64,000 nucleotides of DNA from Pseudomonas marvdashtae. GTDB taxonomy: Bacteria > Pseudomonadota > Gammaproteobacteria > Pseudomonadales > Pseudomonadaceae. A model generated the notes under the pieces. It saw nothing but the letters and a program-made list of their open reading frames with translations. It was not told the origin of the DNA and did no database searches. How positions within the stretch are numbered: the stretch's first letter is position 1; every line of letters starts with the position of its first letter. The stretch is from assembly GCF_014268655.2 (NCBI RefSeq), contig NZ_JABWQX020000001.1:2448001-2512000 (forward strand), written 5' to 3'. A program made the position numbers and the translations under genes. This document shows, one piece after another, positions 36,098-44,812 of the stretch.

Positions 36098-37896
36098 AGG
36101 CGCTCTCCAGTGATGTTGGGCAAGGTTGTCGCTTGCGTCAGACTGACCAGCGCGCTGTAGGGCGTGAGTACCCCTTGTTGCAACAGACCCATGGCCTGCG
36201 GTGGATGTTCGAAAAGAATGTGCGCCTCTTGCGGTGCGCTGTGTTTGACCGGCTGGGCGCTGAGGTTCAAGTCAATGCGCAACACACTTCCGTCGCCCAT
36301 TTGCCAGCGCGCGCTCACGGCGCCGTGTCCCAGTACATCGGTGCCGAGGGCATGTGCGGCGGGCAACCGCGGGACGATTTCCTCGCGGCGGATTTTCAAC
36401 AACCGGCGATAGAGCGCCTCGCTGGCCAGTTGCTCCGGTCGATGGGCTTCCAGGCTGGGCCGTGATGCATCGAAGGTGCTGGCGGCGTTCGGGTCGGGAA
36501 TCCGCTCGCGTTTCTCCGGATCGGCAAAGGCGCTGAAGGCCTTGAATTCATTGCGCCGGCCTTCACGCACCAGCTCCGCCAGTTCGCCATGGTGGCTGGT
36601 GAAAAACAGGAACGGTTGTTCGGCGATGACTTCGTCGCCCATGAACATCAACGGAATCATGGGTGACAGCAGTAACAAGGCTGTTGCGGCTTGCAGCGCC
36701 TGTGGCGGGGCGAGTTGGTGCAGGCGTTCGCCCAGAGCCCGGTTGCCGATCTGGTCGTGGTTCTGAAGGAACAGCACAAAGGCGCTGGGCGGAAGATGTC
36801 CGCTGGGTTCGCCGCGGGTTTCGCCGTGGCGGTTGGTGTGGCCTTGGAAAACAAAACCCTGGCTCAGGCAACGTGCGAGTTTTTCCGTCGTTTGCTCGGC
36901 ATAGTCGGCGTAGTAGGCATCGGTTTCGCCCGTCAGCAGCACGTGCAACGCGTTATGCCCGTCGTCGTTCCACTGGGCGTCGTAGCCTTCTTCCAAGAGG
37001 CGGGCCTGGTTGTGTTCGTTCTCGGCGGTCAACCAGACGTACCGCGTCGGGTCCACCTGCTGGCGTACCTCGGCGGCCAACTCTTGCAGGAAGTCCGGGT
37101 CTTCGATCGCGTGCACGGCGTCCAGGCGCAGGCCATCGAAACGGTATTCCAGCAGCCACATCAGCGCGTTTTCGATGAAGTAGTCGCGCACCTCGCGCCG
37201 GCGGAAATCGATCGCCGCGCCCCAGGGCGTGTGTTTGTCTTCGCGAAAGAAACCCTTGGCGTAGCGATGCAGATAATTGCCATCAGGGCCAAAGTGGTTG
37301 TAGACCACATCGACGATGACCGCCAAGCCATGGCCGTGGGCGCTGTCGATCAGGTGCTTGAGCTGGTCCGGTGTGCCGTAGGAAGCCTGCGGGGCGTAGG
37401 GCAGTACGCCGTCGTAACCCCAGTTGCGATCGCCGGGAAACTGCGACAGCGGCATCAGTTCGATAGCGGTGACGCCAAGCCCGGCGAGGCGTGCCAGCTG
37501 TTGTTCGACGCCTTCAAAACCGCCGAGCGCGCCGACGTGCAGCTCGTAGATGACAGCGTCGTACCAAGGGCGACCGGCCCAACTGGTGTGTCGCCATTGA
37601 TAAGCGTGGGGGTCGACCACCACGCTGTGGCGGTCAATATCACCGTCCTGGGCTCGGGAGGCCGGATCGGGCACCTCCAGCTCTCCATCGATATTGAAGC
37701 GGTAACGAGTGCCGGCGGGGCAACGGGCCTGGATCATGAACCAGCCATTGGCCTGGGGCAGCATCGGTATGGATTCGCCAGTGTCGATTTCGACGCTGAC
37801 ATAAAAGGCATCAGGGGCCCACAGGGCAAAACGGGTGTGCTCGGGATCAAGCAAGACCGCACCGTGGGTCCAGGTTTCAGGCGTCCTTGACGGCAT
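36094..37896 (-). CDS. treZ: Malto-oligosyltrehalose trehalohydrolase
   Basis: This 600-aa GH13 enzyme has an N-terminal immunoglobulin-like domain (WAPDAFYVSVEIDTGE), the YELHVGALGGFEGV strand, VDVVYNHFGPDGNYL, the catalytic DGLRLDAVHAIED, TAENEHNQARLLE and VLFLQNHDQIGNRALG. It releases trehalose from the maltooligosyl-trehalose made by TreY. It lies 8 bp downstream of glgA and overlaps malQ. Confidence 0.95.
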   Translation of the reverse strand: MPSRTPETWTHGAVLLDPEHTRFALWAPDAFYVSVEIDTGESIPMLPQANGWFMIQARCPAGTRYRFNIDGELEVPDPASRAQDGDIDRHSVVVDPHAYQWRHTSWAGRPWYDAVIYELHVGALGGFEGVEQQLARLAGLGVTAIELMPLSQFPGDRNWGYDGVLPYAPQASYGTPDQLKHLIDSAHGHGLAVIVDVVYNHFGPDGNYLHRYAKGFFREDKHTPWGAAIDFRRREVRDYFIENALMWLLEYRFDGLRLDAVHAIEDPDFLQELAAEVRQQVDPTRYVWLTAENEHNQARLLEEGYDAQWNDDGHNALHVLLTGETDAYYADYAEQTTEKLARCLSQGFVFQGHTNRHGETRGEPSGHLPPSAFVLFLQNHDQIGNRALGERLHQLAPPQALQAATALLLLSPMIPLMFMGDEVIAEQPFLFFTSHHGELAELVREGRRNEFKAFSAFADPEKRERIPDPNAASTFDASRPSLEAHRPEQLASEALYRRLLKIRREEIVPRLPAAHALGTDVLGHGAVSARWQMGDGSVLRIDLNLSAQPVKHSAPQEAHILFEHPPQAMGLLQQGVLTPYSALVSLTQATTLPNITGERL

Positions 37897-37904
37897 CGGT
37901 TACC

Positions 37905-39476
37905 TCATTGTCTGGCAGATTTTCCTAGCGATTTAGCTACCAGTTGTTCATAGAGTTCGGCGTAGGGTTCCACGGCTTTGCACCAGTTGAAGGGGGCCGA
38001 CATCGCCCGGCAGCGCATGGCATTGAGCAGTTCGGGGAACTCAAACACCTTGAAAGCCCGGCTCAAGGCCAGTTTGTAGCTCTCCACGGTGGATTCATCG
38101 AACAGGAAGCCGGTAACGCCGTCCTCGATCGTGTCCGCGAGCCCGCCGGTATTGCGTGCCACCGGAAGCGAGCCAAAGCGCTGGGCATACATCTGGCTCA
38201 AGCCGCAGGGCTCGTAGCGCGACGGCATGAGCAGGAAGTCGCTGCCGGCGAACATCCGCCGAGCATCGGTTTCGTTGAAGCCGATGCGCACGCCGATACG
38301 TCCAGGGAAGCGCAGCGCCAGTTCGCGCATGGCTTGTTCTTCTTCCGGTTCGCCGCGGCCGATGATTGCAATCTGCCCGCCGGACTCGACGATGAATTCG
38401 GCAACGGCTTCGGTGAGGTCCAGGCCTTTCTGGTAAACCAGGCGCGACACCACGGCGAACAGCGGGCCGCTGGAGTCGTCCAGGCCGAACAGGTTGCGTA
38501 CATGGGCGGCGTTGGCAGCCTTGCCGTCCCAGTCGCCGATGGAGAACTGGCGCTGCAGATGAGTGTCGGTGGCTGCGTCCCAGCTCTCATCGATGCCGTT
38601 GGGAATGCCGCTGAGCAGGCCTTGCTGGGTCTTGGCGGCAAGGAACCCATCGAGCCCGCAACCGAACTCCGGCGTGGTTATTTCCTGGGCGTAGGTGGCG
38701 CTGACCGTCGTGATGTGGCTGGAATAGGCCATGCCGGCTTTCAGGAACGACAGCTTGCCGTAGAACTCCATGCCTTCCTGTTGCAGCGCATGCTCCGGGA
38801 TGCCCAGTTCAGGGCAGGACGCCAGGCTGACCACGCCCTGGTACGCCAGGTTATGGATGGTAAACAGGGTAGGCGTCCGTTGACCGCGCCAGTGCATATA
38901 AGCTGGCGCAAGTCCGGCTGGCCAGTCATGGGCGTGGACCAGGTCGGGACACCAGTGGATCTGCGCAAGATTGGCAGCGATGTCTGCCGCGGCCAGGCCC
39001 AGGCGGGCGAAGCGTATATGGTTGTCGGGCCAGTCGCGCCCATTATTGGCGCCGTAGGGAGACCCTTCGCGGGCATACAGTTCGGGACAGATCAGTACGT
39101 AGATCACCAAGCCGTCGGCCATGTCCATGCGACCGATCTTGCACGGCGGCAGCGCCGCATGGCCGCCCAGTTCGCCAATGATGTGGATCGGGTTGCCGCT
39201 GTTCATGACCTGCGGGTAGCCGGGAATCAGTACCCGAACGTCATGCAAACCGGCCATGGCCCGCGGCAGGGCGGAAGAAACGTCGCCCAGGCCGCCGGTC
39301 TTCACCAGGTCGGCAATTTCCGAGGTGACGAACAAAATCTTCTTGCGATTGGGATTCTGTCGGGCTACAGGGAGCAGTGCCTTGCCTCCGGTGGCCAGCA
39401 CCGGTGCCGTCGGCGACCCAGCCGCCGGCGGTAGTTGAGAGCGGACTTGCTGTGGTTCCAAGGCAGCACTGATCAT
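37905..39476 (-). CDS. glgA: Glycogen synthase
   Basis: This 523-aa GT5 enzyme starts at 39476 behind AGGAG, with an N-terminal low-complexity lead of about 45 residues before the Rossmann core. The ADP-glucose motif is KTGGLGDVSSALP; HDWPAGLAPAYMHW, AVVSRLVYQKGLDL and LLMPSRYEPCGLSQMYAQRFG with the conserved Glu complete the family picture. It extends alpha-1,4 glucan from ADP-glucose. It is the first gene of the glgA-treZ-malQ-treY-glgX series, so glycogen synthesis and its conversion to trehalose are likely co-regulated. Confidence 0.95.
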   Translation of the reverse strand: MISAALEPQQVRSQLPPAAGSPTAPVLATGGKALLPVARQNPNRKKILFVTSEIADLVKTGGLGDVSSALPRAMAGLHDVRVLIPGYPQVMNSGNPIHIIGELGGHAALPPCKIGRMDMADGLVIYVLICPELYAREGSPYGANNGRDWPDNHIRFARLGLAAADIAANLAQIHWCPDLVHAHDWPAGLAPAYMHWRGQRTPTLFTIHNLAYQGVVSLASCPELGIPEHALQQEGMEFYGKLSFLKAGMAYSSHITTVSATYAQEITTPEFGCGLDGFLAAKTQQGLLSGIPNGIDESWDAATDTHLQRQFSIGDWDGKAANAAHVRNLFGLDDSSGPLFAVVSRLVYQKGLDLTEAVAEFIVESGGQIAIIGRGEPEEEQAMRELALRFPGRIGVRIGFNETDARRMFAGSDFLLMPSRYEPCGLSQMYAQRFGSLPVARNTGGLADTIEDGVTGFLFDESTVESYKLALSRAFKVFEFPELLNAMRCRAMSAPFNWCKAVEPYAELYEQLVAKSLGKSARQ

Positions 39477-40026
39477 AAATAACTCCTATTTTCTCGATCT
39501 GTTTCCGGCAAGCGCCAGAGCTGTTGTTTCATTGGCCGAATCCTGCGGCCAGGCGCACGAGCGCTACGCAAGGAGAGCAAAGCGCTGCCCAATGCGGCGA
39601 AGCGAATCAGGTGAGGGGACCGTTGCAAGGAATGCTCCAGCCGTTGTAGCCCTACCTCTAACCTGACCCGTCGCCGTTGCGAAAAGTTTCGACTTTTTTT
39701 CCTTCTGATGACCGGTCGGTTTTCCCCCCGGACGGGCAGTCTAGGTCAGAAGCTAGAGCGGTGCGGTTCGCTTCGTCGAATTGTCCGACAATCACGTCGC
39801 TTGTCGGCAATGTCTTACACGAGGAAGGGGAATACGAGCCGACGAAGTGCAGTTCGTTTGAAATGTTGAAGGGGTAGGGGAGGAGTGGCGATTCAATCGC
39901 GTGCGCGTTTCAACAGCGCGCCGCACCATTAAGGGGCGCGCTCGATGCAGGCGTTTTGATGGCCTATTAGAGGGCATCCACATGCTTCATCAGGGAGCGA
40001 GGTTGCTCCCTGATGAAGGGGGACGT
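39477..40026. other. 550-bp intergenic region upstream of glgA
   Basis: No convincing gene is visible. The glgA promoter should lie here. The stretch includes a poly-T run near 39693 and, at its far end, the terminator at 39985-40018. Short open frames in it have no binding site and no recognisable content. Confidence 0.6.
39985..40018. terminator. 14-bp perfect stem-loop terminator
   Basis: CTTCATCAGGGAGC and its exact complement flank the loop GAGGTT. It lies 9 bp past the stop of the 2-hydroxyacid dehydrogenase (minus strand). The stem is long and strong, although the run of T is short. Confidence 0.75.
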
Positions 40027-40989
40027 TCAACCGGCCGGGGTCAGCATCCTGATTGGCTTGCCAGCTGCCCAGGCTTGTAGATCCTCGATCATCTGGCCAT
40101 AGAACTGCTGATAGTTCTGTCGGCTGACGTAACCGACGTGAGGCGTCGCCAGAACATTGTCCAGCGTTCGGAACGGATGGCCGGATGGCAGAGGCTCCTC
40201 GGCGAAAACGTCCAGGCCGGCACCCGCCAGGCGTTTGTGTCGGAGTGCGTCGACCAAGGCTGCTTCGTCGACAATCGGCCCGCGAGCGGTATTGATCAAC
40301 AGCGCCTCTGGCTTCATCCAGCCCAAAGCCTGGGCGTCCACCAGGCCTTGGCTACGTTCGCTGAGCACCAGGTGGATCGAGAGAATATCGGCCTGTTCGA
40401 AGAGCGCTTGTTTACTCACATAGGTCACGCCGATTTCAGCCGCCCGTTCGGCGGTCAAGTTCTCGCTCCAGGCAATCACGCGCATGCCGAACACCTGGCC
40501 GAACCGCGCCACCCGTGTGCCGATGCTGCCCAGGCCGAGGATTGCCAGCGTCTTTCCATGTAAGTCACCGCCCAAGCCTTGTTGCCAGCGTCCGGCACGC
40601 AGGGCGTTGGCTTGCGCCACAAGATTGCGGCTCAGGGCCATGACCAGCGCCCAGGTCAGTTCGGGCGCGGCATGCTTGTAGCTGTCGGTGCCGCACACCT
40701 GGATGCCCAGCGCCGCCGCTGCCTTGAGGTCAAGGGCGGCATTGCGCATGCCGCCGGTCAGCAGCAGCTTCAGATCAGGCAGGCGGCGCAGCAGCGCTTC
40801 ATCGAAACGGGTCCGTTCGCGCATCACGCAAATGACCTCAAAACCTTGCAAGCGCGCGACGAGAGTGTCGGGGTCGGCGGGGTAGTCGTGGAGGAACGTG
40901 ACCTGGCCAACGCTGTCCAGCGCCGACCAATCCACCACATCACGTGCGACGTTTTGCCAATCGTCGATGACTGCTATCTGCACCGCCAT
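40027..40989 (-). CDS. D-2-hydroxyacid dehydrogenase family protein
   Basis: This 320-aa NAD-dependent enzyme has LGLGSIGTRVARFGQVFGMRVIAW (Rossmann GxGxxG), NTARGPIVDEAALVDAL with the catalytic Arg, GLDVFAEEPL with Glu, and TPHVGYVS with His. The start at 40989 is the family start; the frame is open well upstream by chance. It reduces 2-keto acids or oxidises 2-hydroxyacids. It is 11 bp downstream of an alpha/beta hydrolase gene. Confidence 0.9.
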   Translation of the reverse strand: MAVQIAVIDDWQNVARDVVDWSALDSVGQVTFLHDYPADPDTLVARLQGFEVICVMRERTRFDEALLRRLPDLKLLLTGGMRNAALDLKAAAALGIQVCGTDSYKHAAPELTWALVMALSRNLVAQANALRAGRWQQGLGGDLHGKTLAILGLGSIGTRVARFGQVFGMRVIAWSENLTAERAAEIGVTYVSKQALFEQADILSIHLVLSERSQGLVDAQALGWMKPEALLINTARGPIVDEAALVDALRHKRLAGAGLDVFAEEPLPSGHPFRTLDNVLATPHVGYVSRQNYQQFYGQMIEDLQAWAAGKPIRMLTPAG

Positions 40990-41000
40990 GGAACACCTCT

Positions 41001-42032
41001 TCAGGGAATGGGTTTGTCCAGCCAGCCCAGCAGGGCCTTGTGAAACCGATCCGGCTCTTCCATTTGGGGCGCATGACCCAGATTGGGGAACTCCACCAGT
41101 GTCGATTGTGGAATCAGTTCGGCGACCTGCTTGCCCAGTACGTCGTAGCGGCCCAGCTTGGCTTTCACGGCCGGCGGCGCGATGTCGCTGCCGATGGCGG
41201 TGGTGTCGGACGTGCCGGTCACCAGCAGCGTGGGGACTTTCAGGTCCTTGAACTCGTAGTAGACCGGCTGGGTGAAGATCATGTCGTAGATCAGCGCTGA
41301 GTTCCACGCCACTTGCTTATGCCCCGGTCCTTTGTTCAAACCCGCGAGCATGTCCACCCAGCGGTCGAACTCCGGTTTCCAGCGACCGCCGTAATAGGTA
41401 TTGCGTTCGTAGGTGCGAATGCCGTCGGCGCTGAGTTTCAGCTCGCGTTCGTACCACTGGTCCACAGTGCGGTAGGGCACGCCGAGGGCTTTCCAGTCTT
41501 CAAGGCCGATAGGGTTGACCATTGCCAGGCGCTCGACCTGGTCGGGAAACTGCAACGCGTAACGGGTGGCAAGCATGCCGCCGGTGGAGTGGCCCATCAC
41601 GATGGCTTTTTGCACGCCGAGGGCCTTGAGCAGCGCCTGAGTGTTGGTCGCCAGTTGCTGGAAGCTGTATTGGTAGTGGTCCGGCTTGCTAGAGGTGCAG
41701 AAGCCAATCTGGTCCGGGGCGATGACCCGGTAGCCTGCTTCACTGAGGGCCTTGATCGAATCGCCCCAGGTGGCCGCGCAGAAATTCTTGCCATGCATCA
41801 GCACCACGCTGCGGCCGTTGGGTTTGCCTTGGGCGGGCACGTCCATATAGCCCATCTGCAATGACTTGCCTTGGGACTGGATGGGGAAATGCTTGAGCGT
41901 ATAGGGATACTCGAAGCCCTCCAGCTGCGGACCGTAGGCCGGGCCTTCGGGTGGATTCGCGGCCTGGGCGAGCAGCGGCAGGGCAGCGGTCAGGAACAGG
42001 CTGGGCAGCCAGCGGACGGTGGAACGCGGCAT
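41001..42032 (-). CDS. Exported alpha/beta hydrolase
   Basis: This 343-aa protein starts at 42032 behind AAGGAG and has a Sec signal peptide (cleavage after LLAQA near residue 25). The fold shows VVLMHGKNFCAATW (oxyanion strand), the nucleophile in MGHSTGGM, and NLGHAPQMEEPDRFH with the catalytic His. The acid is probably Asp in VTGTSDTTAIG. It would act in the periplasm; the ester or amide substrate is unknown. Confidence 0.88.
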   Translation of the reverse strand: MPRSTVRWLPSLFLTAALPLLAQAANPPEGPAYGPQLEGFEYPYTLKHFPIQSQGKSLQMGYMDVPAQGKPNGRSVVLMHGKNFCAATWGDSIKALSEAGYRVIAPDQIGFCTSSKPDHYQYSFQQLATNTQALLKALGVQKAIVMGHSTGGMLATRYALQFPDQVERLAMVNPIGLEDWKALGVPYRTVDQWYERELKLSADGIRTYERNTYYGGRWKPEFDRWVDMLAGLNKGPGHKQVAWNSALIYDMIFTQPVYYEFKDLKVPTLLVTGTSDTTAIGSDIAPPAVKAKLGRYDVLGKQVAELIPQSTLVEFPNLGHAPQMEEPDRFHKALLGWLDKPIP

Positions 42033-42119
42033 GGTCGATCTCCTTTTTGGCAACCGGCCGATCCTGGAACGGCTCGATTATGGCGACATTAACCAGAGGC
42101 AACCGAACCGTCTGAACGT

Positions 42120-42554
42120 TCAACCCATCCAGCCCAGAGTCGCCAGAACAAGCACGCCATAACGCAGGCCCTTGGCCAGGGTCACGATCAGCAGAAAGCG
42201 CCGCCAGGGCTCGCCCATCACTCCCGCCACCAACGTCAGGGGATCACCGATGATCGGCAGCCAACTGAGCAGCAGCGTCCAATACCCATAGCGTTGGTAA
42301 TGGTGGCGGGCCTTGTCCAGGTGAGGCGGGCTGACGGGAAACCAGCGGCGATCCTTGAATTGCTCCAGGCGTGTCCCCAGCCACCAGTTCACCAGCGAAC
42401 CCAAGACATTGCCAAGGGTTGCGACCGCCAACAGCAGCCAGATGGCATGACGCTCGTTGAGCACCAGACCGACCAACAGCGCTTCCGATTGCAGCGGCAA
42501 CAGCGTCGCCGCGCCAAAAGCCGCCAGGAACAGCCCGAAATAAGCCCCGCTCAT
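42120..42554 (-). CDS. YqaA-family DedA-like membrane protein
   Basis: This 144-aa inner-membrane protein has four or five hydrophobic segments and SNARE-associated/DedA-like features (FGAATLLPLQSEALLVGLVL, then YGYWTLLLSWLPIIGDPLTLVAG with the re-entrant Pro/Asp motif). Its ATG overlaps the upstream stop (ATGA), so it is translated with the DUF411 gene. Lipid scrambling has been proposed for the wider family; nothing here fixes a substrate. Confidence 0.8.
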   Translation of the reverse strand: MSGAYFGLFLAAFGAATLLPLQSEALLVGLVLNERHAIWLLLAVATLGNVLGSLVNWWLGTRLEQFKDRRWFPVSPPHLDKARHHYQRYGYWTLLLSWLPIIGDPLTLVAGVMGEPWRRFLLIVTLAKGLRYGVLVLATLGWMG

Positions 42555-43000
42555 CAGTGGGCCGGATAGTCCGCCACTACGGTTTGCGTGCCGTCTTTTT
42601 TCAGGCCGATCACTTGATAAGCGTCGCTCATGCCGTCCATTTCCATGCCTGGCGAGCCCATCGGCATGCCCGGCGCGGCCACGCCAAGCAGGTCGTCGCG
42701 TTTGCTCAATGCCAGCACTTGCTCGGCCGGAACGTGGCCCTCGACGAATTTGCCGTTGATAACGGCGGTATGGCACGAACGCAGATTCGGTGCTACGCCC
42801 AGGCGCTGCTTGACCGGACTCATGTCGGCCTCGACGTGGTCGTTGACCTTGAAACCGTTATCTTGCAAATGGGAGATCCACTTCTTGCAGCAACCGCAAT
42901 TGGCGTCGCGATGGACGTCGATGGTGACGGGTTCGGCGGCCTGGGCCAGGGTGGAAATGAGCAGGGCGCTCAAGGCGAGCAGATGCAGGGGATTGGCCAT
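42554..43000 (-). CDS. DUF411 periplasmic metal-binding protein
   Basis: This 148-aa protein has a signal peptide (residues 1-21), the DANCGCCKKWISHL cysteine cluster, LRSCHTAVINGKFVEGHVPA and a Met-rich stretch, MPMGSPGMEMDGM. DUF411 proteins are linked to copper handling; the Cys and Met residues fit metal binding. It is the last host gene before the phage block and is coupled to the YqaA-like gene. Confidence 0.85.
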   Translation of the reverse strand: MANPLHLLALSALLISTLAQAAEPVTIDVHRDANCGCCKKWISHLQDNGFKVNDHVEADMSPVKQRLGVAPNLRSCHTAVINGKFVEGHVPAEQVLALSKRDDLLGVAAPGMPMGSPGMEMDGMSDAYQVIGLKKDGTQTVVADYPAH

Positions 43001-43287
43001 GGGGCGATCTCGTGGCGGACGAAGTTTGGAAGGGAGGATAACAGACTAGCGGCGAGCGCCTGACGGGGGGCTGAAGGGTGGACTACAGAATTGTCAGGCT
43101 CGAAGGACTGGTGATCCTCCCCTGACCATTCATCTGTAAGTTGCCGTACCTGTTGATGCCGAGCGCGAAAAATTCGAGCGCTGGGGCGAGGTAAATAGGG
43201 TTTAGGTTTTTTGCGTGTGGTGCAAGGGAATTTCGGAAGTTGAGCTGGAGGTTGGCAGCGGTGACGATATCACCGCTGCCTTGGTCG
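43001..43287. other. Host/prophage junction region
   Basis: This 287-bp gap separates the host DUF411 gene from the phage methyltransferase. An attachment site or phage end should lie in it, but no tRNA, gene fragment or repeat identifies it here. The partner end of the phage is outside the window. Confidence 0.4.
43254..43280 (-). terminator. 11-bp perfect stem-loop after the methyltransferase
   Basis: GGCAGCGGTGA and TCACCGCTGCC flank the loop CGATA, 7 bp after the methyltransferase stop. It probably ends the phage late transcript. No T-run follows on the transcribed strand. Confidence 0.55.
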
Positions 43288-44139
43288 TTAGCCTGCCTTA
43301 ATTAGCTTTTCGGCAATCCATTGCGCGATTTGCGTAACGACGGCGTTTCCGGCAGCGAAAGCCTCTGCAAGGTTGGCCGCATCCAGTCCGAGGCAAAGCC
43401 CATCATCTTCAGACGTTCGCTGCCGCTCAGCCATCTGATGCCATCCGTTCGGTTGAGCGATGAAAGTTGTACAGCCCATAGCGATTTGTGAGCCTGCTTT
43501 GTTTGCCAATAGAGTATTGGCAGCCCATGCATCCGCGGGCCGTGGCCACGGGACCTTGCCAGACGCTGGAGGTATTGCTTCCACTGGCGCGGCGTCAGCC
43601 AGCAGCTCGATGGGGGGCATTCGTCGATGACCTGCGACCAGGAATATGCGACGACGTTGCTGGGGGACTCCGAAATATTGAGCATTAAGCACTCGCCAGT
43701 ATCCCACATACCCGCATTGCGCAAGGGCCCCGATGACTGTTTCAAAGTCTTGGCTATCGTTGATAGCGAGCAGGTTAACGACATTCTCAAGCACCACCCA
43801 GCGAGGTTGTGTCTCTTTGAGGATTCGTATGACTTCCCAGAAAAGACCGCTTCGTTGGCCGCGCAGGCCTCGGGTGTCTTTGTTGTTGGGTCTGGAGCCG
43901 GCGATGCTGATGTCTTGGCAGGGGAATCCGGCGGTGAGGACGTTGACGGGGCTGAGGTTGTGGGCGCCGCAGTGGCGTACGTCTTCGAACTGGGTGGCGT
44001 GAGGAAATCGATCGGCAAGGACAGCCCGGTTGGTGGGGTTGAGTTCCACTTGCCAGGCGGTTCGGTAGCCTGCGTTTTCGAATCCGACATCAAAACCTCC
44101 TATGCCTGCGAACAGGCTTCCAATGGTGGGCTGGGGCAT
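43288..44139 (-). CDS. dcm: Phage DNA cytosine (C5) methyltransferase, possibly frameshift-damaged
   Basis: This 283-aa C5-cytosine methyltransferase carries motif I (LFAGIGGFDVGFENAGY), motif IV with the catalytic Cys (GFPCQDISIAG), motif VI (VVLENVVNLL), motif VIII (QQRRRIFLVAG) and motif X (AAGNAVVTQIAQWI). Motif IX is absent from this frame, but a good motif IX (RWLSGSERLKMMGFASDW) appears in the +1 frame at 43374-43442. Two compensating indels around that stretch would explain it. The start overlaps the Com gene by 40 bp. It would protect or mark phage DNA; the activity of this allele is doubtful. Confidence 0.85.
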   Translation of the reverse strand: MPQPTIGSLFAGIGGFDVGFENAGYRTAWQVELNPTNRAVLADRFPHATQFEDVRHCGAHNLSPVNVLTAGFPCQDISIAGSRPNNKDTRGLRGQRSGLFWEVIRILKETQPRWVVLENVVNLLAINDSQDFETVIGALAQCGYVGYWRVLNAQYFGVPQQRRRIFLVAGHRRMPPIELLADAAPVEAIPPASGKVPWPRPADAWAANTLLANKAGSQIAMGCTTFIAQPNGWHQMAERQRTSEDDGLCLGLDAANLAEAFAAGNAVVTQIAQWIAEKLIKAG

Positions 44140-44300
44140 GTCTGCTCTTTTTTGGGCAGATGCTCAGGGCATTCGGATAGGAGGCTCGGGGCCTTCAGGT
44201 GATTGAGTGTCCGGCAGCGCGGGCACTTGATTTGTAGTTCGATGAAACTGCGGACGGTGGCGAGTTTGCGGTGGCACTCGCCACAGCGAATTTCCTGCAT
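44100..44300 (-). CDS. com: Com-family zinc-finger translational regulator
   Basis: This 66-aa protein has two CxxC pairs (Cys6/Cys9 in RCGECHRK and Cys26/Cys29 in KCPRC), the zinc finger of phage Mu Com. In Mu, Com opens a hairpin that hides the start of the mom DNA-modification gene. Here the gene overlaps the start of the methyltransferase by 40 bp, so the same logic probably applies to that gene. It follows the tail-fibre-assembly gene by 2 bp. Confidence 0.85.
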   Translation of the reverse strand: MQEIRCGECHRKLATVRSFIELQIKCPRCRTLNHLKAPSLLSECPEHLPKKEQTCPSPPLEACSQA

Positions 44301-44302
44301 GG

Positions 44303-44812
44303 TTATGCCCCTTGGACCGCCGGCCAGCCGTGGTCAAGCATGTCGGCTGTATAGGTCCCCTCGGCGAGTGCCTTTAGCAACTGGCACTCCCGATCAAAGC
44401 AGGCCTGGACGTGCGCTCGTATGGCTGTGGCGATCTCGATTATCTGGGCAGCCGTTAGCGTGACCGGACCGTTTAACGCTTTCCAAACACATAGGTAAGT
44501 CGGATCAATGACGGCGGACAACGCCGCGGCTGTGATTAACGCTTGGCTGTCGCGGGTGGTATCGATACTCACAGCGTTAACGGTAATGCCTGCTGTTTCG
44601 TGTTGGTAGCGCACGCTGGCAATCTGTGCGGCATGGTCGATTGGCGCTTCGTGTTTCTCCGTAAATATTCCATCCGTGTACTGCATGCCTGGTAGCGTGC
44701 CGTCGGGACAAGTTATCCAAACGAGAGACGGAGGGAATCTGTATTGCGGGTCTATGTTCGTCACTTCAGCGACCGTTGCGTTTTCTATGCGTGCCCACGT
44801 GCTTGTCACCAT
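44303..44812 (-). CDS. Phage tail fibre assembly protein (DUF4376-like)
   Basis: This 169-aa protein has a DUF4376-type helical C-terminal domain (residues about 60-165). It contains the typical RYQHETAGITVNAVSIDTTRDSQ, then an all-helical stretch. Such proteins lie right after fibre genes and are thought to be assembly chaperones or to cap the fibre. It overlaps the fibre gene by 7 bp. Confidence 0.8.
   Translation of the reverse strand: MVTSTWARIENATVAEVTNIDPQYRFPPSLVWITCPDGTLPGMQYTDGIFTEKHEAPIDHAAQIASVRYQHETAGITVNAVSIDTTRDSQALITAAALSAVIDPTYLCVWKALNGPVTLTAAQIIEIATAIRAHVQACFDRECQLLKALAEGTYTADMLDHGWPAVQGA

Noticed and set aside
36691..37890. 399-aa plus-strand frame opposite treZ
   Set aside because: It lies wholly opposite a well-supported GH13 enzyme and has no family features.
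37944..39434. 496-aa plus-strand frame opposite glgA
   Set aside because: Antisense shadow; no signal and no motif, while glgA is clear.
43302..44093. 263-aa overlapping frame within the methyltransferase
   Set aside because: Not a separate gene: only its last part resembles the family (motif IX), which points to a frameshift, not to an overlapping gene.
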